From positions 273,205 through 337,204 of the forward strand of contig CAYXAP010000003.1 of the NCBI GenBank assembly GCA_964462035.1: a stretch of DNA of 64,000 nucleotides. Direction: 5' to 3'. Below are positions 51,373-59,995 of the stretch, piece after piece. The notes below the pieces were generated by a model. It searched no databases, had not been told where the DNA came from, and worked only from the letters and a program-made list of their open reading frames with translations. Position 1 is the first letter of the stretch; each line of letters opens with the position of its first letter. A program made the translations under genes and the position numbers. Source of the DNA: UBA1660 sp964462035 (lineage in GTDB: Bacteria; Myxococcota_A; Polyangia; Polyangiales; Houyiibacteriaceae).

Positions 51373-53394
51373 TCACCAGATGGGCAGCTGGCTGCTGAGC
51401 GACTTCTTCGTCCCGTACTGGAACGAGAGGGTCGCGGTCGCCGGGGTGTATCGGAGCGGCGGCAGCTGAACGGCGACCAGGCCGCCGCTGGATGCGCGGG
51501 TCATCGTCGTCTCGCCGAGGCCATAGACCTCGTCGTCGACGCGCAGGGTGGGTGCGCTCAGGTCGGCCGCGAGCTCGGGCTCGAGGCCCATCACCACGGT
51601 GAATTCGTCCACGAAGTCGCCCGCGGTGATCTTCACGCCGCACACGCGGCACGGATCGTCGCCCGGCTGCCCGCTGGTGCCCGGTGCGTTGATGCCGTTG
51701 TCGAACTCCTCGTCCGGGCAGTAGTGGCTCTGCGGACCGTTGGTCATCACCTCGCCGATCGAGCAGTCTCCGCCCGCCGTCGCTCGTTGGTACGCGGTCG
51801 GGACCAGCTCGGCCTGCGCCTTCGGGTCGAAGTCGGGGAGCGAGGGGCCCCGCGGCGTTCCGGCGGCCGGCGTGTCGCACTCGAGGGCGTAGCGGGCCCA
51901 GCTGCAGTTCAGCGCGTAGCGATTCACCGCGCAGACCTGCGCGAGGGCCGCGTCGAGGGTCTGGCAGGCGCTCACCCGGTGGACGTTGCAGTGACTGAGC
52001 GGGCGGAGCGATTGCGTCCGCGTGTTGCAGACGTGAGCTCCGCGACCGAGGTCGACCGCGGACGAGAGCACGAGGTCCATGATCTCCATGGGGCTCGCGT
52101 CCGGCAGGTAGGCGCGGGCGAGCGCCGCGACGGCGGAGACGCCGGCCGCGCCGAACGACGATCCCGTTCGCAACGGTAGGCCGTCTTCCGGCGCGCCCGG
52201 TCGGCGGTCGTGGAAGGTGACCGCGAACGCCGGCGCGGCCAGCTCGCCGCGGCTGCCAGGGCGGGTGTTCGGCACGTCCTCGTCGCCCGGGCCGACGCCG
52301 GACGCGATGTAGACCAGCGGCTGTGCGGTCTCGGCACCGGTGCTGCAATCCCGCCGGTTCTCGGCCGCGAAAGCCGCCGGGTACATCGGGCTGTCGTTCT
52401 GGCCGACGTCCCGGCCGCGACCGTCGTTGCCCGCCGCGGCGACCGCGATGACGCCGTGGCAAGCCGCGTACTGCAGCGCTTCGCGGAGGATGCGCGCGCG
52501 CTCGTAGTAGGTCTTGTCGTTCTCGTCGCCGTGCCAGGCGTAGCGACCGTCGAACCCGACCGAGAGGTTGATGACGCTCGCGCCCTCGTCGGTGGCGCGC
52601 ATGATCATCCCGGCGAGGTTGAAGACCGAGCCTTCGATGTCCGAGTCGGGCTGGATGACGGGATAGGACTTGAAGTGGATCGGGCATTCGCCGGGGCGGT
52701 CGGTGGGGCAGACGATGTCCCGGATCGCGAGCGCCACGCTCTGTCCATGGCTCGTGCCCGTGATGGGGACCTCGAGGTCGTCGGGGTTGCCTTCCGGCAC
52801 GTCGTCGAGGATGGCGACCACGACCTCCTGCGGGAGGTGGTCGTTTCCGGGGCGGGCCTCGATGGTCGGCAGCACGCTCACGCGGTCCATGTGTTCCCGC
52901 CACGCGGCCTGATGCGCGCTGGTCACGACCTCGAGCGTCTGGTCGACCGTCGGGTCGCCGAGCGGGACCACGGCGTTGCAGTCGGGCTCGAGCCATTCCT
53001 CCGGCGGAGTCTCGACGTAGACGAAGCCCGAGAAGCCGGCGTCACTCGGGAGTCCATCGGTGGACCACAGCGAGCGGGGACCCGAGAACTCGTAGCGGCA
53101 CATGGCGTTGCCCTGCACGGTGCGCAGAGAGGCGAAGGGTGAGACTGCCGCCCAGTTGCCGTTCGCCGGGGGACACGAGCTCGAGTTCTCGGCGATGCCG
53201 ACGAGCACGTTTCGGTCGCAACCCGGGAGGACGTCGATGGTCGGGGGCGGCGGAGCCGGGAAGTTGATCACCGACGGTGTCTCGAAAGAGAAGGGCAGCC
53301 GGATCGCGTCTTCGCCGTGACCGACGTCTTCGCCGGTGGGGCTGGCGCACGCGGCGACGAGGAGGAGCAGGGAGTGAGAGAGCCGTGAGGTCAT
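51373..53394 (-). CDS. Subtilisin-like (S8) lipoprotein, paralogue 2
   Basis: 673 aa from ATG 53394. Lipobox VAAC (C16), then Pro-rich linker and Cys-rich domain (CDRNVLVGIAENSSSC from 59). The S8 residues are D197 in VAILDDV, H216 in SHGQSVAL, N323 in AAAGNDG and S413 in GSSFGAAG, so it too should be active. The C-terminal domain has CRVCG and GLEPELAADL. It is a tandem duplicate of the next gene downstream. The upstream CHAT gene stops 8 nt before this start. The open frame extends upstream past 53394, but that part is in the CHAT gene's antisense-like shadow frame and is not counted. Confidence 0.88.
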   Translation of the reverse strand: MTSRLSHSLLLLVAACASPTGEDVGHGEDAIRLPFSFETPSVINFPAPPPPTIDVLPGCDRNVLVGIAENSSSCPPANGNWAAVSPFASLRTVQGNAMCRYEFSGPRSLWSTDGLPSDAGFSGFVYVETPPEEWLEPDCNAVVPLGDPTVDQTLEVVTSAHQAAWREHMDRVSVLPTIEARPGNDHLPQEVVVAILDDVPEGNPDDLEVPITGTSHGQSVALAIRDIVCPTDRPGECPIHFKSYPVIQPDSDIEGSVFNLAGMIMRATDEGASVINLSVGFDGRYAWHGDENDKTYYERARILREALQYAACHGVIAVAAAGNDGRGRDVGQNDSPMYPAAFAAENRRDCSTGAETAQPLVYIASGVGPGDEDVPNTRPGSRGELAAPAFAVTFHDRRPGAPEDGLPLRTGSSFGAAGVSAVAALARAYLPDASPMEIMDLVLSSAVDLGRGAHVCNTRTQSLRPLSHCNVHRVSACQTLDAALAQVCAVNRYALNCSWARYALECDTPAAGTPRGPSLPDFDPKAQAELVPTAYQRATAGGDCSIGEVMTNGPQSHYCPDEEFDNGINAPGTSGQPGDDPCRVCGVKITAGDFVDEFTVVMGLEPELAADLSAPTLRVDDEVYGLGETTMTRASSGGLVAVQLPPLRYTPATATLSFQYGTKKSLSSQLPIW

Positions 53395-53402
53395 GGGGAG
53401 GG

Positions 53403-56018
53403 TCAGGGGACCAAGAGCCGGAAGGCATCCCAGTCGTCGGGGTGATCGGTGCGGATCGCCAGGACGGCGCTCCGGTAGGAGTCGATGGTCAGCGGGCCGG
53501 GTCCGAGCGCGTCGGCGAAGGCCGCCGTGGCTCGGTCGTCGACGTCGCGAATCGTCGCGACGACCCGCTCGGTGCCGGCGACGACGAAGGCCTGTGCCAG
53601 CCCGAGCGTGCCGACGGTCTCCGCGCGGGCAACCGACGATGCAGTTCCACAGCCGAGGAGCGCCGCCGTGCGCGGAGCGCTCGCGGTCAGCACGTCGAGG
53701 GTGTCGAAGAGCTGCGAGCCGGCGAGTAGCAGCGCACCTTCGGGGGAGGCATGGCCCGCGAAGTGGAGGTGCGTCGCGCCAGCGAGACCGGCGAGCATCG
53801 CGTCGCGGGTCGCGTGCTCGCCGACGAGGAGCCGGTCCCCCACGCCGGCCGCGGCTCGGCCCTCTGCGCGCGCGGCGGGCAGGTCCCCGCGTGGGTCCGC
53901 GACCACCAGCGTGGAGGGGCGAACGGCCCGGCGGCCGGGCGTCGAGCCGGTGTCGACCGCCACGACCACTGGCGCCGCTGCGATCAGAGGCTGGCCTTCG
54001 AAGGGAAACGCGTGGACCGGTAGCGCTTCGAGCGACGGCGGCAGGACGAGTCGCAGCGTGTGGCCGTTCGCGATCGCTCGCGCGATGGGCTCGCCCATCG
54101 GCGCGAACATGGGGGAGAGCTCGGTACCGGGGCCCGGTGCCTCGGAGAGATCGGCGACAGCCACGTGCTCCGCCGTCGCCGCGAACACGCGCCAGCCGGA
54201 GTCCCCCTCGGCCCAGGCGAGGAGCAGCTCGTCGCTCGCGATCGGCGGAGGCTCCGAGGAGAGGGGCGGAGCGACCGCCAGCAACGCATCGAGCGTACGG
54301 GTCGTGCGCCTCGACAGCGCCTCGGCCTCCGCCTCGAAGGCTGGCGCGTCCGCCGGGAGCACCGACCACTCCGACTGGCGGTGGGCTCGCTCCGCTTCCC
54401 TCGCCTCTCGGTAGGCCGCCCATCGGGGCCCGTCGCCCGGCGCGCCGCGAAGCCAGCGAGTGCGGTTGCGGAGCACACGCAGCGGCCTGGACCGCGCCCG
54501 ACGGAGCGCGCGTAGAGCGCCCGCGGTGTCGCCGCGCGAGAGCAGAGCATGGACGAGCGCCCGAGCGCTCGAGGAACGCCGGTCCGCGAGCGCGCCGCGA
54601 CCTTCGCCGAGCGGAACGGCGTCGATCTCCGGCTCGAGGACCCCCTCCGCGCGGGTGAACGCATCGATGGCTTCGGTGAGCCGACCTCGATCCAGCTCCA
54701 GCCGACCGAGGCCGGACCAGGCTTGCCACGCCACACCCGTCAGCGTCCGAGCTTCCGCGGTCTCGGCGACCTCGAGGAAGCGAGCGGCCGCGCCCTCGTC
54801 GCCCGTCGCGGCCAGTCGACGCGCCGCCGCGAGGGCGGCCCAGGCATCCAGCCGGAGCTCGCGCGGAGCGTCGATGGCGGCCGCCTCCTCGAGCCTCGCC
54901 TCGGCTGCCGTGAGGTCCCCGGCGGCGAGCTCGGTCAGCGCGAGGTTCACCGCGGCGTTGCGCGCCCGACTCGGATCGGCGCATGCGCCGCCGTGCTCAT
55001 GGAGGTCCGCGGCGTGACCGAACGCCTCGCGGGCCTCGCCCAGCCGGCGAGTCGCGTCGAGGGCATCGGCGCTCTCCATCGAGAGGAGCGCGACCCAGCC
55101 CCGGTTGGTCTGCCACGCAGCCCGGTCGCACGGCGCCTGCGCGAGCGCTTCGACATCGGCGAGCACAGCGGCGGCCTCCGCGGAACGGCCGAGCCCTTCC
55201 AGCAGACGAGCGCGGACCATCGCGAGGTCGAGGGCGATCAGGCGCAGCCGCGGATGACGCGCATAGGGCTCGACGTGCGCCGTGGTCGCGTCGAGCTCGC
55301 TCAGGGCCCTTCGCAGGTCGCCCGAATCGCGAGCGACCAGGACTCGTTGGTAGCCGAGGTGCGCGGCGCCTTCGGGGTCTGCCGGGTGGGCGGCGACTGC
55401 ACACGCCTCGGCTGCCTCGTCCAAGCGGCCCGCCCTTCGGAGCGTGTCGGCGATCGCCAGCTCGTCACGGAGCGCCTGCGAGACGAAGCCGACCTCGGTG
55501 GCGAACGCCGCCGAGCGCGCGAGCAAGGTCAGCGCTCGTTCGATGTCGCGACCGGCGAGGACGACGCGAGCGAGCGCTGCCCGCAGCCGCGCGCTTCGCT
55601 GCGGGTCCGGGCCTTCCGCAAGCGCCGCCCGAAGCGCCTGCTCCGCGGCGGCGTGGTGCCCCGCGCGTCGCTGCTCGCTCGCTTCGAGCAGGGCACCGTC
55701 CGTGGGCGTCGTCTCGATTCGCCACTCGCCGCCCGCGTCGCCGTCCCGGATGGTGAGCAGCCCGTCGTCGACGCCCAGAGTCCATGTGTCGTCCGTGACC
55801 TGGTGGAGCGCGGCGCTCGACTCTGGCTCGTGGAGAACGCCGACGACGAAGAGTGGTTCGCCGGCGTCCCGCACGCACGTGCGCTTTCCCCCGGCGACCC
55901 AGATCTCGGCGCAGCCGACCAGGTCGGCCATGAGCGGACGAGTGGGTGGGTCGTCGCACCCGACGAGGGCGAGAAGGACCCCGAGCGCCCGCCAGCGATG
56001 TCCCCCCCAGGACCTCAC
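53403..56018 (-). CDS. CHAT-domain lipoprotein with TPR-like repeats
   Basis: 871 aa from GTG 56018. The N-terminal basic/hydrophobic segment ends in lipobox LVGC (C21), so it is exported and lipidated. Residues about 110-560 are all-helical with TPR-like pairs (AEQALRAALAEGPDPQRSARL, ALTLLARSAAFATEVG, EAREAFGHAADLHE). The C-terminal caspase-like CHAT domain (about 590-871) keeps the catalytic H756 in HFAGHAS and C790 in LLGCGTAS. CHAT proteins are Cys proteases. Its start overlaps the stop of the anti-sigma-like gene (GTGA), and 8 nt separate it from the S8 genes. Confidence 0.85.
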   Translation of the reverse strand: MRSWGGHRWRALGVLLALVGCDDPPTRPLMADLVGCAEIWVAGGKRTCVRDAGEPLFVVGVLHEPESSAALHQVTDDTWTLGVDDGLLTIRDGDAGGEWRIETTPTDGALLEASEQRRAGHHAAAEQALRAALAEGPDPQRSARLRAALARVVLAGRDIERALTLLARSAAFATEVGFVSQALRDELAIADTLRRAGRLDEAAEACAVAAHPADPEGAAHLGYQRVLVARDSGDLRRALSELDATTAHVEPYARHPRLRLIALDLAMVRARLLEGLGRSAEAAAVLADVEALAQAPCDRAAWQTNRGWVALLSMESADALDATRRLGEAREAFGHAADLHEHGGACADPSRARNAAVNLALTELAAGDLTAAEARLEEAAAIDAPRELRLDAWAALAAARRLAATGDEGAAARFLEVAETAEARTLTGVAWQAWSGLGRLELDRGRLTEAIDAFTRAEGVLEPEIDAVPLGEGRGALADRRSSSARALVHALLSRGDTAGALRALRRARSRPLRVLRNRTRWLRGAPGDGPRWAAYREAREAERAHRQSEWSVLPADAPAFEAEAEALSRRTTRTLDALLAVAPPLSSEPPPIASDELLLAWAEGDSGWRVFAATAEHVAVADLSEAPGPGTELSPMFAPMGEPIARAIANGHTLRLVLPPSLEALPVHAFPFEGQPLIAAAPVVVAVDTGSTPGRRAVRPSTLVVADPRGDLPAARAEGRAAAGVGDRLLVGEHATRDAMLAGLAGATHLHFAGHASPEGALLLAGSQLFDTLDVLTASAPRTAALLGCGTASSVARAETVGTLGLAQAFVVAGTERVVATIRDVDDRATAAFADALGPGPLTIDSYRSAVLAIRTDHPDDWDAFRLLVP

Positions 56019-56749
56019 GGAGTGGCGAGCTCCACTCGCACGCGCACTCGGCTCGCTCGACGGTCGCCTTCGGCCAGAAGGCGCCGCGCCCTTTCGGCGG
56101 TGGGACGCTCGCGATCGTGAGCCACGACGACGGTCGCGGACTCCCCGAGGCGCGCTGCGGGGACCTGCCAACGCAGCGTGCCGTTCGGCGCTCGGTCGGG
56201 GGAGAGCGCGAACGGAACCAGCCGGTCGCCCTGCTCGAGGAAGAGTGCGCCCTCGGCCCGGGCCGACTCGCTCGGTCGCAGCACGAGCTCCAGCGTGCCC
56301 TCCGGCGCGAGGCGCAGTGGGGTGTCGGCGGAGACCTCTGCTGGTGCCGACCGCGACGCGCTCTGCTGACCGCGGACTTCCAGCTCGTAGGGCGGGAGCT
56401 GGGGTGCCTCGAGGCTCGGGACCACCACCAGCGCGACCGCAGCGGCGAGAGCGACCACGGCGCCGCCCATCACCCAGGGGCGCCGACCGCTCGACCGCCG
56501 AGGCGCCGGAGCCACGGCGCGGGGCCAAGGACCGTTGCCGTGGGGGTCGGTGGCTTCCGCATCGATGGCCGTCATGGCCACGAGGCTGTCGGCGATGCGG
56601 CCGCGCGCGTCGTCGTCCAGGGGGAGGGCGGCCTCGAGCTCGCCCTCGGCTTCCGGGTCTCCATCGGCGAGCGCCCGCAGGAAGCCGAGCTCGTCGTCGG
56701 AGAGCTCGCCATGCGTGAGGGCGTCGAGGGTGTCGTCGGTCAGGCTCAT
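56015..56749 (-). CDS. Anti-sigma-like single-pass membrane protein
   Basis: 244 aa. The N-terminal cytoplasmic part is acidic (DDTLDALTHGELSDDELGFL at 5-24), with no HxxxCxxC zinc motif. One transmembrane helix (about 91-111) leads to a 130-residue outside domain of beta type (LEVRGQQSASR, TLRWQVPAARLGESATVVVA). It sits directly after a sigma factor gene and overlaps it by ATGA, the usual arrangement of a sigma/anti-sigma pair. I infer that it binds the sigma factor and senses envelope signals. Overlap with the CHAT gene is 4 nt. Confidence 0.7.
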   Translation of the reverse strand: MSLTDDTLDALTHGELSDDELGFLRALADGDPEAEGELEAALPLDDDARGRIADSLVAMTAIDAEATDPHGNGPWPRAVAPAPRRSSGRRPWVMGGAVVALAAAVALVVVPSLEAPQLPPYELEVRGQQSASRSAPAEVSADTPLRLAPEGTLELVLRPSESARAEGALFLEQGDRLVPFALSPDRAPNGTLRWQVPAARLGESATVVVAHDRERPTAERARRLLAEGDRRASRVRVRVELATP

Positions 56750-57459
56750 GGCGTTCCCTCGCTGCGCAGCTCGGCCGCGAGAACGCGCGCCGTCTTTCGA
56801 ATGCGTGAGCGCCACGCATAGACCGCGTCCGCGGAGAGCCCGAGCTCCTCCTGGACGTCGACCGGCGAGCGCTCTTCACAGAAGAGGAGACGGAACACGC
56901 GGAAGCCCATCGGGCTCAGCGCGCGCTCCATGCGTTCGACCACCGTTCGCATCGCGTCTCGATTGAGCGCGACTCGCTCCGGCCCGTCGTGGGCTGGGGC
57001 TGCGGGCTCGATGGAGACACCGTCCGCGTCGGCCGTCGCGGTGGGCTCTTCCCGAGTGAAAGGGCTTCGCTTTGGGCTCCGCAGCGCAGAGGCGACTCTT
57101 CGTTCGGTGATCAAACCGACGAACCCACGGAGTCCCATGCCCTTCTCGGGCTCCCACTGACGTAGAACTTTGCCGTCCGAGTCGAACAGGTACGCGAACA
57201 CGTCCTGGACCAAGTCCTCCACCTCCTGCCGCACGTCTCGTCCCGCGACCGAGCCTCGACGAATGAGCGCGCGGGCGACCCGGGCCTGGATGGTGGGTGT
57301 GAGCGCGTCCACCAGAGCACGAATTGCGCGCGAATCACCGGACATCGCTCGCTCGACGAGCCGGCGGTCGTCGGTGGTCGAGCGTCCCCTGGGCGGCGCC
57401 TGGAGGGCCGCCCGGGCCGTGCCGGAGCGCAGGGGCTCCATGGTCGAAACGTCTGACAT
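56746..57459 (-). CDS. RNA polymerase sigma factor, ECF-like
   Basis: 237 aa. A sigma-70 region 2 type segment is at about 34-110 (LVERAMSGDSRAIRALVDALTP, then QEVEDLVQDVFAYLFDSDGKVLRQWEP), with the DLVQDVF signature. Region 4 is at about 170-225 (RMERALSPMGFRVFRLLFCEERSPVDVQEELGLSADAVYAWRSRIRKT). A 45-residue linker lies between. It starts a unit of six genes, with ATGA into the anti-sigma-like gene. It probably transcribes this operon and possibly the divergent Cys-rich lipoprotein. Confidence 0.85.
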   Translation of the reverse strand: MSDVSTMEPLRSGTARAALQAPPRGRSTTDDRRLVERAMSGDSRAIRALVDALTPTIQARVARALIRRGSVAGRDVRQEVEDLVQDVFAYLFDSDGKVLRQWEPEKGMGLRGFVGLITERRVASALRSPKRSPFTREEPTATADADGVSIEPAAPAHDGPERVALNRDAMRTVVERMERALSPMGFRVFRLLFCEERSPVDVQEELGLSADAVYAWRSRIRKTARVLAAELRSEGTP

Positions 57460-57713
57460 GGGGCGAGCCGATCACCACGGTGGGTGAGAGGTCGAACGCC
57501 AACCTGGGCGATGAATCCATTTCACGCCAAACGAAGGTGGAAAGAGTTGTGAGCGATGCCCCGATTGATTCTCGCCGTGCGGGAAAGCTCTGGAGGTGCT
57601 GAATGGTGAACCTGGCTCAGGACGAGAATCCGCCTCGGCGAGCTTTCTCGTCAGGTCTGCTCGGCGATCCGCGAAGCACGAGAGCGAACCCCAACCCGCT
57701 CAGGAGAGACCCA

Positions 57714-58106
57714 ATGAACATCATCTCGACCCTTCGCTTCGTCCTCGCTTCCCTCGCCCTCGTGCTCGCCGCGTTCGGCTGCGCGCCGCCCGCTGGAGAG
57801 GACGAAGGCATCGAGGTCGGTAGCTACACCGAGGAGCTCCGTGTCAGTCAGGGAACGACCGGCTCCAGCACCGATCAGTGCAAGACCTGTGGCTGCTCCT
57901 GGCGGCACGATGGCTACGACAACGGCTGCAGCGTGTACCGCTGTGTGTGCACGTCGAAAGAAGACGCCGAGTGCGTCGTCGACAACGGCGGCCCCGGCCG
58001 CCCGTCCGAGTCGAGCACCGCGACCTATGAAGACGACGTCGACGTGGAGTCACCGTGGCGGACCCGCGTCCAGACCAGCACGCCCTACCTGTACCGAGGC
58101 ATCTGA
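57714..58106 (+). CDS. Small Cys-rich lipoprotein divergent from sigma factor
   Basis: 130 aa from ATG 57714, preceded by AGGAGA. Lipobox AFGC (C23). The mature part has six cysteines close together (QCKTCGCSWRHDGYDNGCSV, YRCVCTSKEDAECVV), then an acidic tail. It is an exported lipoprotein of unknown role. It is separated by a 254-nt gap from the divergent sigma factor gene and may be a target of it. No palindrome stands out in that gap. Confidence 0.75.
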   Translation: MNIISTLRFVLASLALVLAAFGCAPPAGEDEGIEVGSYTEELRVSQGTTGSSTDQCKTCGCSWRHDGYDNGCSVYRCVCTSKEDAECVVDNGGPGRPSESSTATYEDDVDVESPWRTRVQTSTPYLYRGI

Positions 58107-58126
58107 GTCCGCGTCGGCTCCTCCGT

Positions 58127-59344
58127 TCAGTCGGGGGAGCCGGCGAGCGCGGCCTGCACCTGTTCGGCGCGCCGACCGGTGGCGAGCTCGGCGGCCGTCT
58201 TTCCCGCGTGGCGACCGGATTCCGCGCGGAGACCAGGATTCGCTCCGGCTGCCACGAGCTTGGCCACGAGCTTCGGATAGCCACGCTGGGCGGCGATCAT
58301 CAGGGGCGTGAGCCCCTCCGCCGAGACGACGTCGACGAACGCGCCCCGCGCGAGGAGCGACGTCACCAGCGCGGCGTGGTTCTCGCCGACCGCGAGATGC
58401 AGCACCGCCTTGCCGGCCTGCAGCTGGTCGATCGGGACGCCGCGGTCGAGGAAGAGCTCGACGACCTCGGTTCGTCCCTCGTACGCCGCGAACCACACTG
58501 GCGTGCGACCGTCCTGGTAGGGCGGGTCGATGCGCGCGCCGGCATCGAGGAGCACCTTCACGGCGCCCACGCTGCCCCGCACCGCTTGATGGAGGGGGCT
58601 CCCGCCGTAGCGGTCACAGGCGTTCGGGTCCGCGCCCTTCGCGATGAGCTGGCTGACCATCGCGGCGTCGCCCAAGGAAGCGGCCCACCAGAGCGCGGTC
58701 TGGCCGCCCGGGCGCGCCGTCGACGCGGACGCCCCGCGGTCGAGCAACGCTCGAGCGACCGCGGATTGGCCCTTCATCAACGCGTAGATCAACGGCGACG
58801 CGGTCTCGGGCCCGAGCTTCGGGTGCGAGAGTTGTTCTTCCATCGGCCACTCGTCGAGCAGGGCGACCACGCCGTCTACGTCGCCCCGTTCGATGGCGTC
58901 TCGCAACCGCGCATCCGCGCCCGGCCCCACCGCTGGCTTCGGCGCAGGCCGAGCGGCCGCGGCGCGCACGACCTCGAGCCCGCGCTCGGCCAGGAACGCG
59001 TCGACGTCGGCGAGGAGCGACTTCCGGTCGTTGTAGTAGTGCATGAAGCGGTCGTGGGCTTCGCTGAGGAAGCCGAGCGCCACCGCCTTGGTCAGCTCGA
59101 TGGTGTCGTCCAGCCAGGTGTTGGTGGCGGGCGCCCGAAGCACGTCGAGCATGATCGGGTCGAGCGCACGGTCCTTCTGATCTTGCACCAGCTGGATCAC
59201 GGCGACCTTTCGCGGCCAGTCCTCGAGCGCCTGGTAGTAGGCGATGATCGACGCGATGTCCGAGGCGCGCACTTGCCCCCGGCTCCCCTCGATGCCGTCC
59301 CAGTCGATGTCGCCTTCGAAGAGCTCTCGGAAGAATTCGTTCAT
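58127..59344 (-). CDS. Ankyrin-repeat protein
   Basis: 405 aa. Residues 1-150 are helical (IIAYYQALEDWPRKVAVIQLVQ, LSEAHDRFMHYYND). From about 155 to 395 there are seven to eight ankyrin repeats, recognisable by units such as ASPLIYALMKGQSAVARALLDRGA, GGSPLHQAVRGSVGAVKVLLDAGA and EGLTPLMIAAQRGYPKLVAKLVAAGA. It is a cytoplasmic protein-protein interaction protein with no enzymatic motif. It lies downstream of a terminator that separates it from the RRM gene. Confidence 0.88.
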   Translation of the reverse strand: MNEFFRELFEGDIDWDGIEGSRGQVRASDIASIIAYYQALEDWPRKVAVIQLVQDQKDRALDPIMLDVLRAPATNTWLDDTIELTKAVALGFLSEAHDRFMHYYNDRKSLLADVDAFLAERGLEVVRAAAARPAPKPAVGPGADARLRDAIERGDVDGVVALLDEWPMEEQLSHPKLGPETASPLIYALMKGQSAVARALLDRGASASTARPGGQTALWWAASLGDAAMVSQLIAKGADPNACDRYGGSPLHQAVRGSVGAVKVLLDAGARIDPPYQDGRTPVWFAAYEGRTEVVELFLDRGVPIDQLQAGKAVLHLAVGENHAALVTSLLARGAFVDVVSAEGLTPLMIAAQRGYPKLVAKLVAAGANPGLRAESGRHAGKTAAELATGRRAEQVQAALAGSPD

Positions 59345-59389
59345 CGCGAGAGGATACGCAGCGGGCTCGGGAGCCTTCCGACGGAAATG

Positions 59390-59422
59390 AAAAAGGCGGA
59401 CCCGAAACCGGATCCGCCTTTC
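59390..59422 (-). terminator. Intrinsic terminator of RRM gene
   Basis: AAAGGCGGA pairs with TCCGCCTTT around a CCCG-AAACCGG core, and read on the minus strand it ends in CCGCCTTTTTCATTT. It lies about 49 nt after the RRM stop and just before the ankyrin gene. Stem plus T-run is a strong intrinsic terminator. Confidence 0.8.
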
Positions 59423-59470
59423 ACAGCGGCACAGAGCCGCTCGTGTCAGCGCTCGAGAGCGCCGGGTGGC

Positions 59471-59761
59471 CTACCAGCGGCCACCGCCGCCGCCGCCGCC
59501 GCCGCCACGGGGCGCGCGCTCGCGGGCCTCGTTGACGTTGATGCTGCGGCCGTCGAGCTGCGCACCGTTCATCTCCCCGATGGCCCGGTCGGCCGCGGAG
59601 GGATCGCTGAAGGTCACGAACCCGAAGCCACGGCTCCGGCCCGAGTCGCGCTCGGTGATGACCTTGGCGTCAGTGACGTCACCGTACTTCTCGAACGCGG
59701 AACGCAGTCCGTGATCATCGGTGTCCCAGCTGAGGCTGCCCACGAATAGTTTCTTCGACAT
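59471..59761 (-). CDS. RNA-recognition-motif (RRM) RNA-binding protein
   Basis: 96 aa. A single RRM fills residues 3-78: RNP2 LFVGSL (5-10), RNP1 RGFGFVTF (44-51) and the last strand RSINVNEARER. A tail of nine consecutive glycines precedes the final RW. It is the small bacterial RRM type (cyanobacterial Rbp-like), often cold- or stress-regulated, binding single-stranded RNA in the cytoplasm. A strong terminator follows. The 234-nt upstream gap (59762-59995) could hold a long 5' leader; it contains no open frame I accept. Confidence 0.93.
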   Translation of the reverse strand: MSKKLFVGSLSWDTDDHGLRSAFEKYGDVTDAKVITERDSGRSRGFGFVTFSDPSAADRAIGEMNGAQLDGRSINVNEARERAPRGGGGGGGGGRW

Positions 59762-59995
59762 GTCTTTTCTCTTACTTCACTTCGCTCGCGACGGACCGAG
59801 GGGGGAGACCCGCGCAGTAGGCTCGGGACACCCTCGCGGTCGCAGCCGTCGTTGGCTGCGCGGCTCGAGATTGACGGTCTTTGCCCGTTCGCTTCTCGAA
59901 ACCCTGCGCGAGTCGTGGGGGCACCGTTCACTGCCAGAGGCCCTTCGGCAAGGGAAATCGGCGAAAAAGTCGAGAAATTCTCGGCAGGTGTACGC

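Noticed and set aside
53403..56879. Extension of the CHAT frame upstream to 56879
   Set aside because: The extension runs through the anti-sigma and sigma genes in a different frame, and the GTG at 56018 with a signal peptide is a better start.
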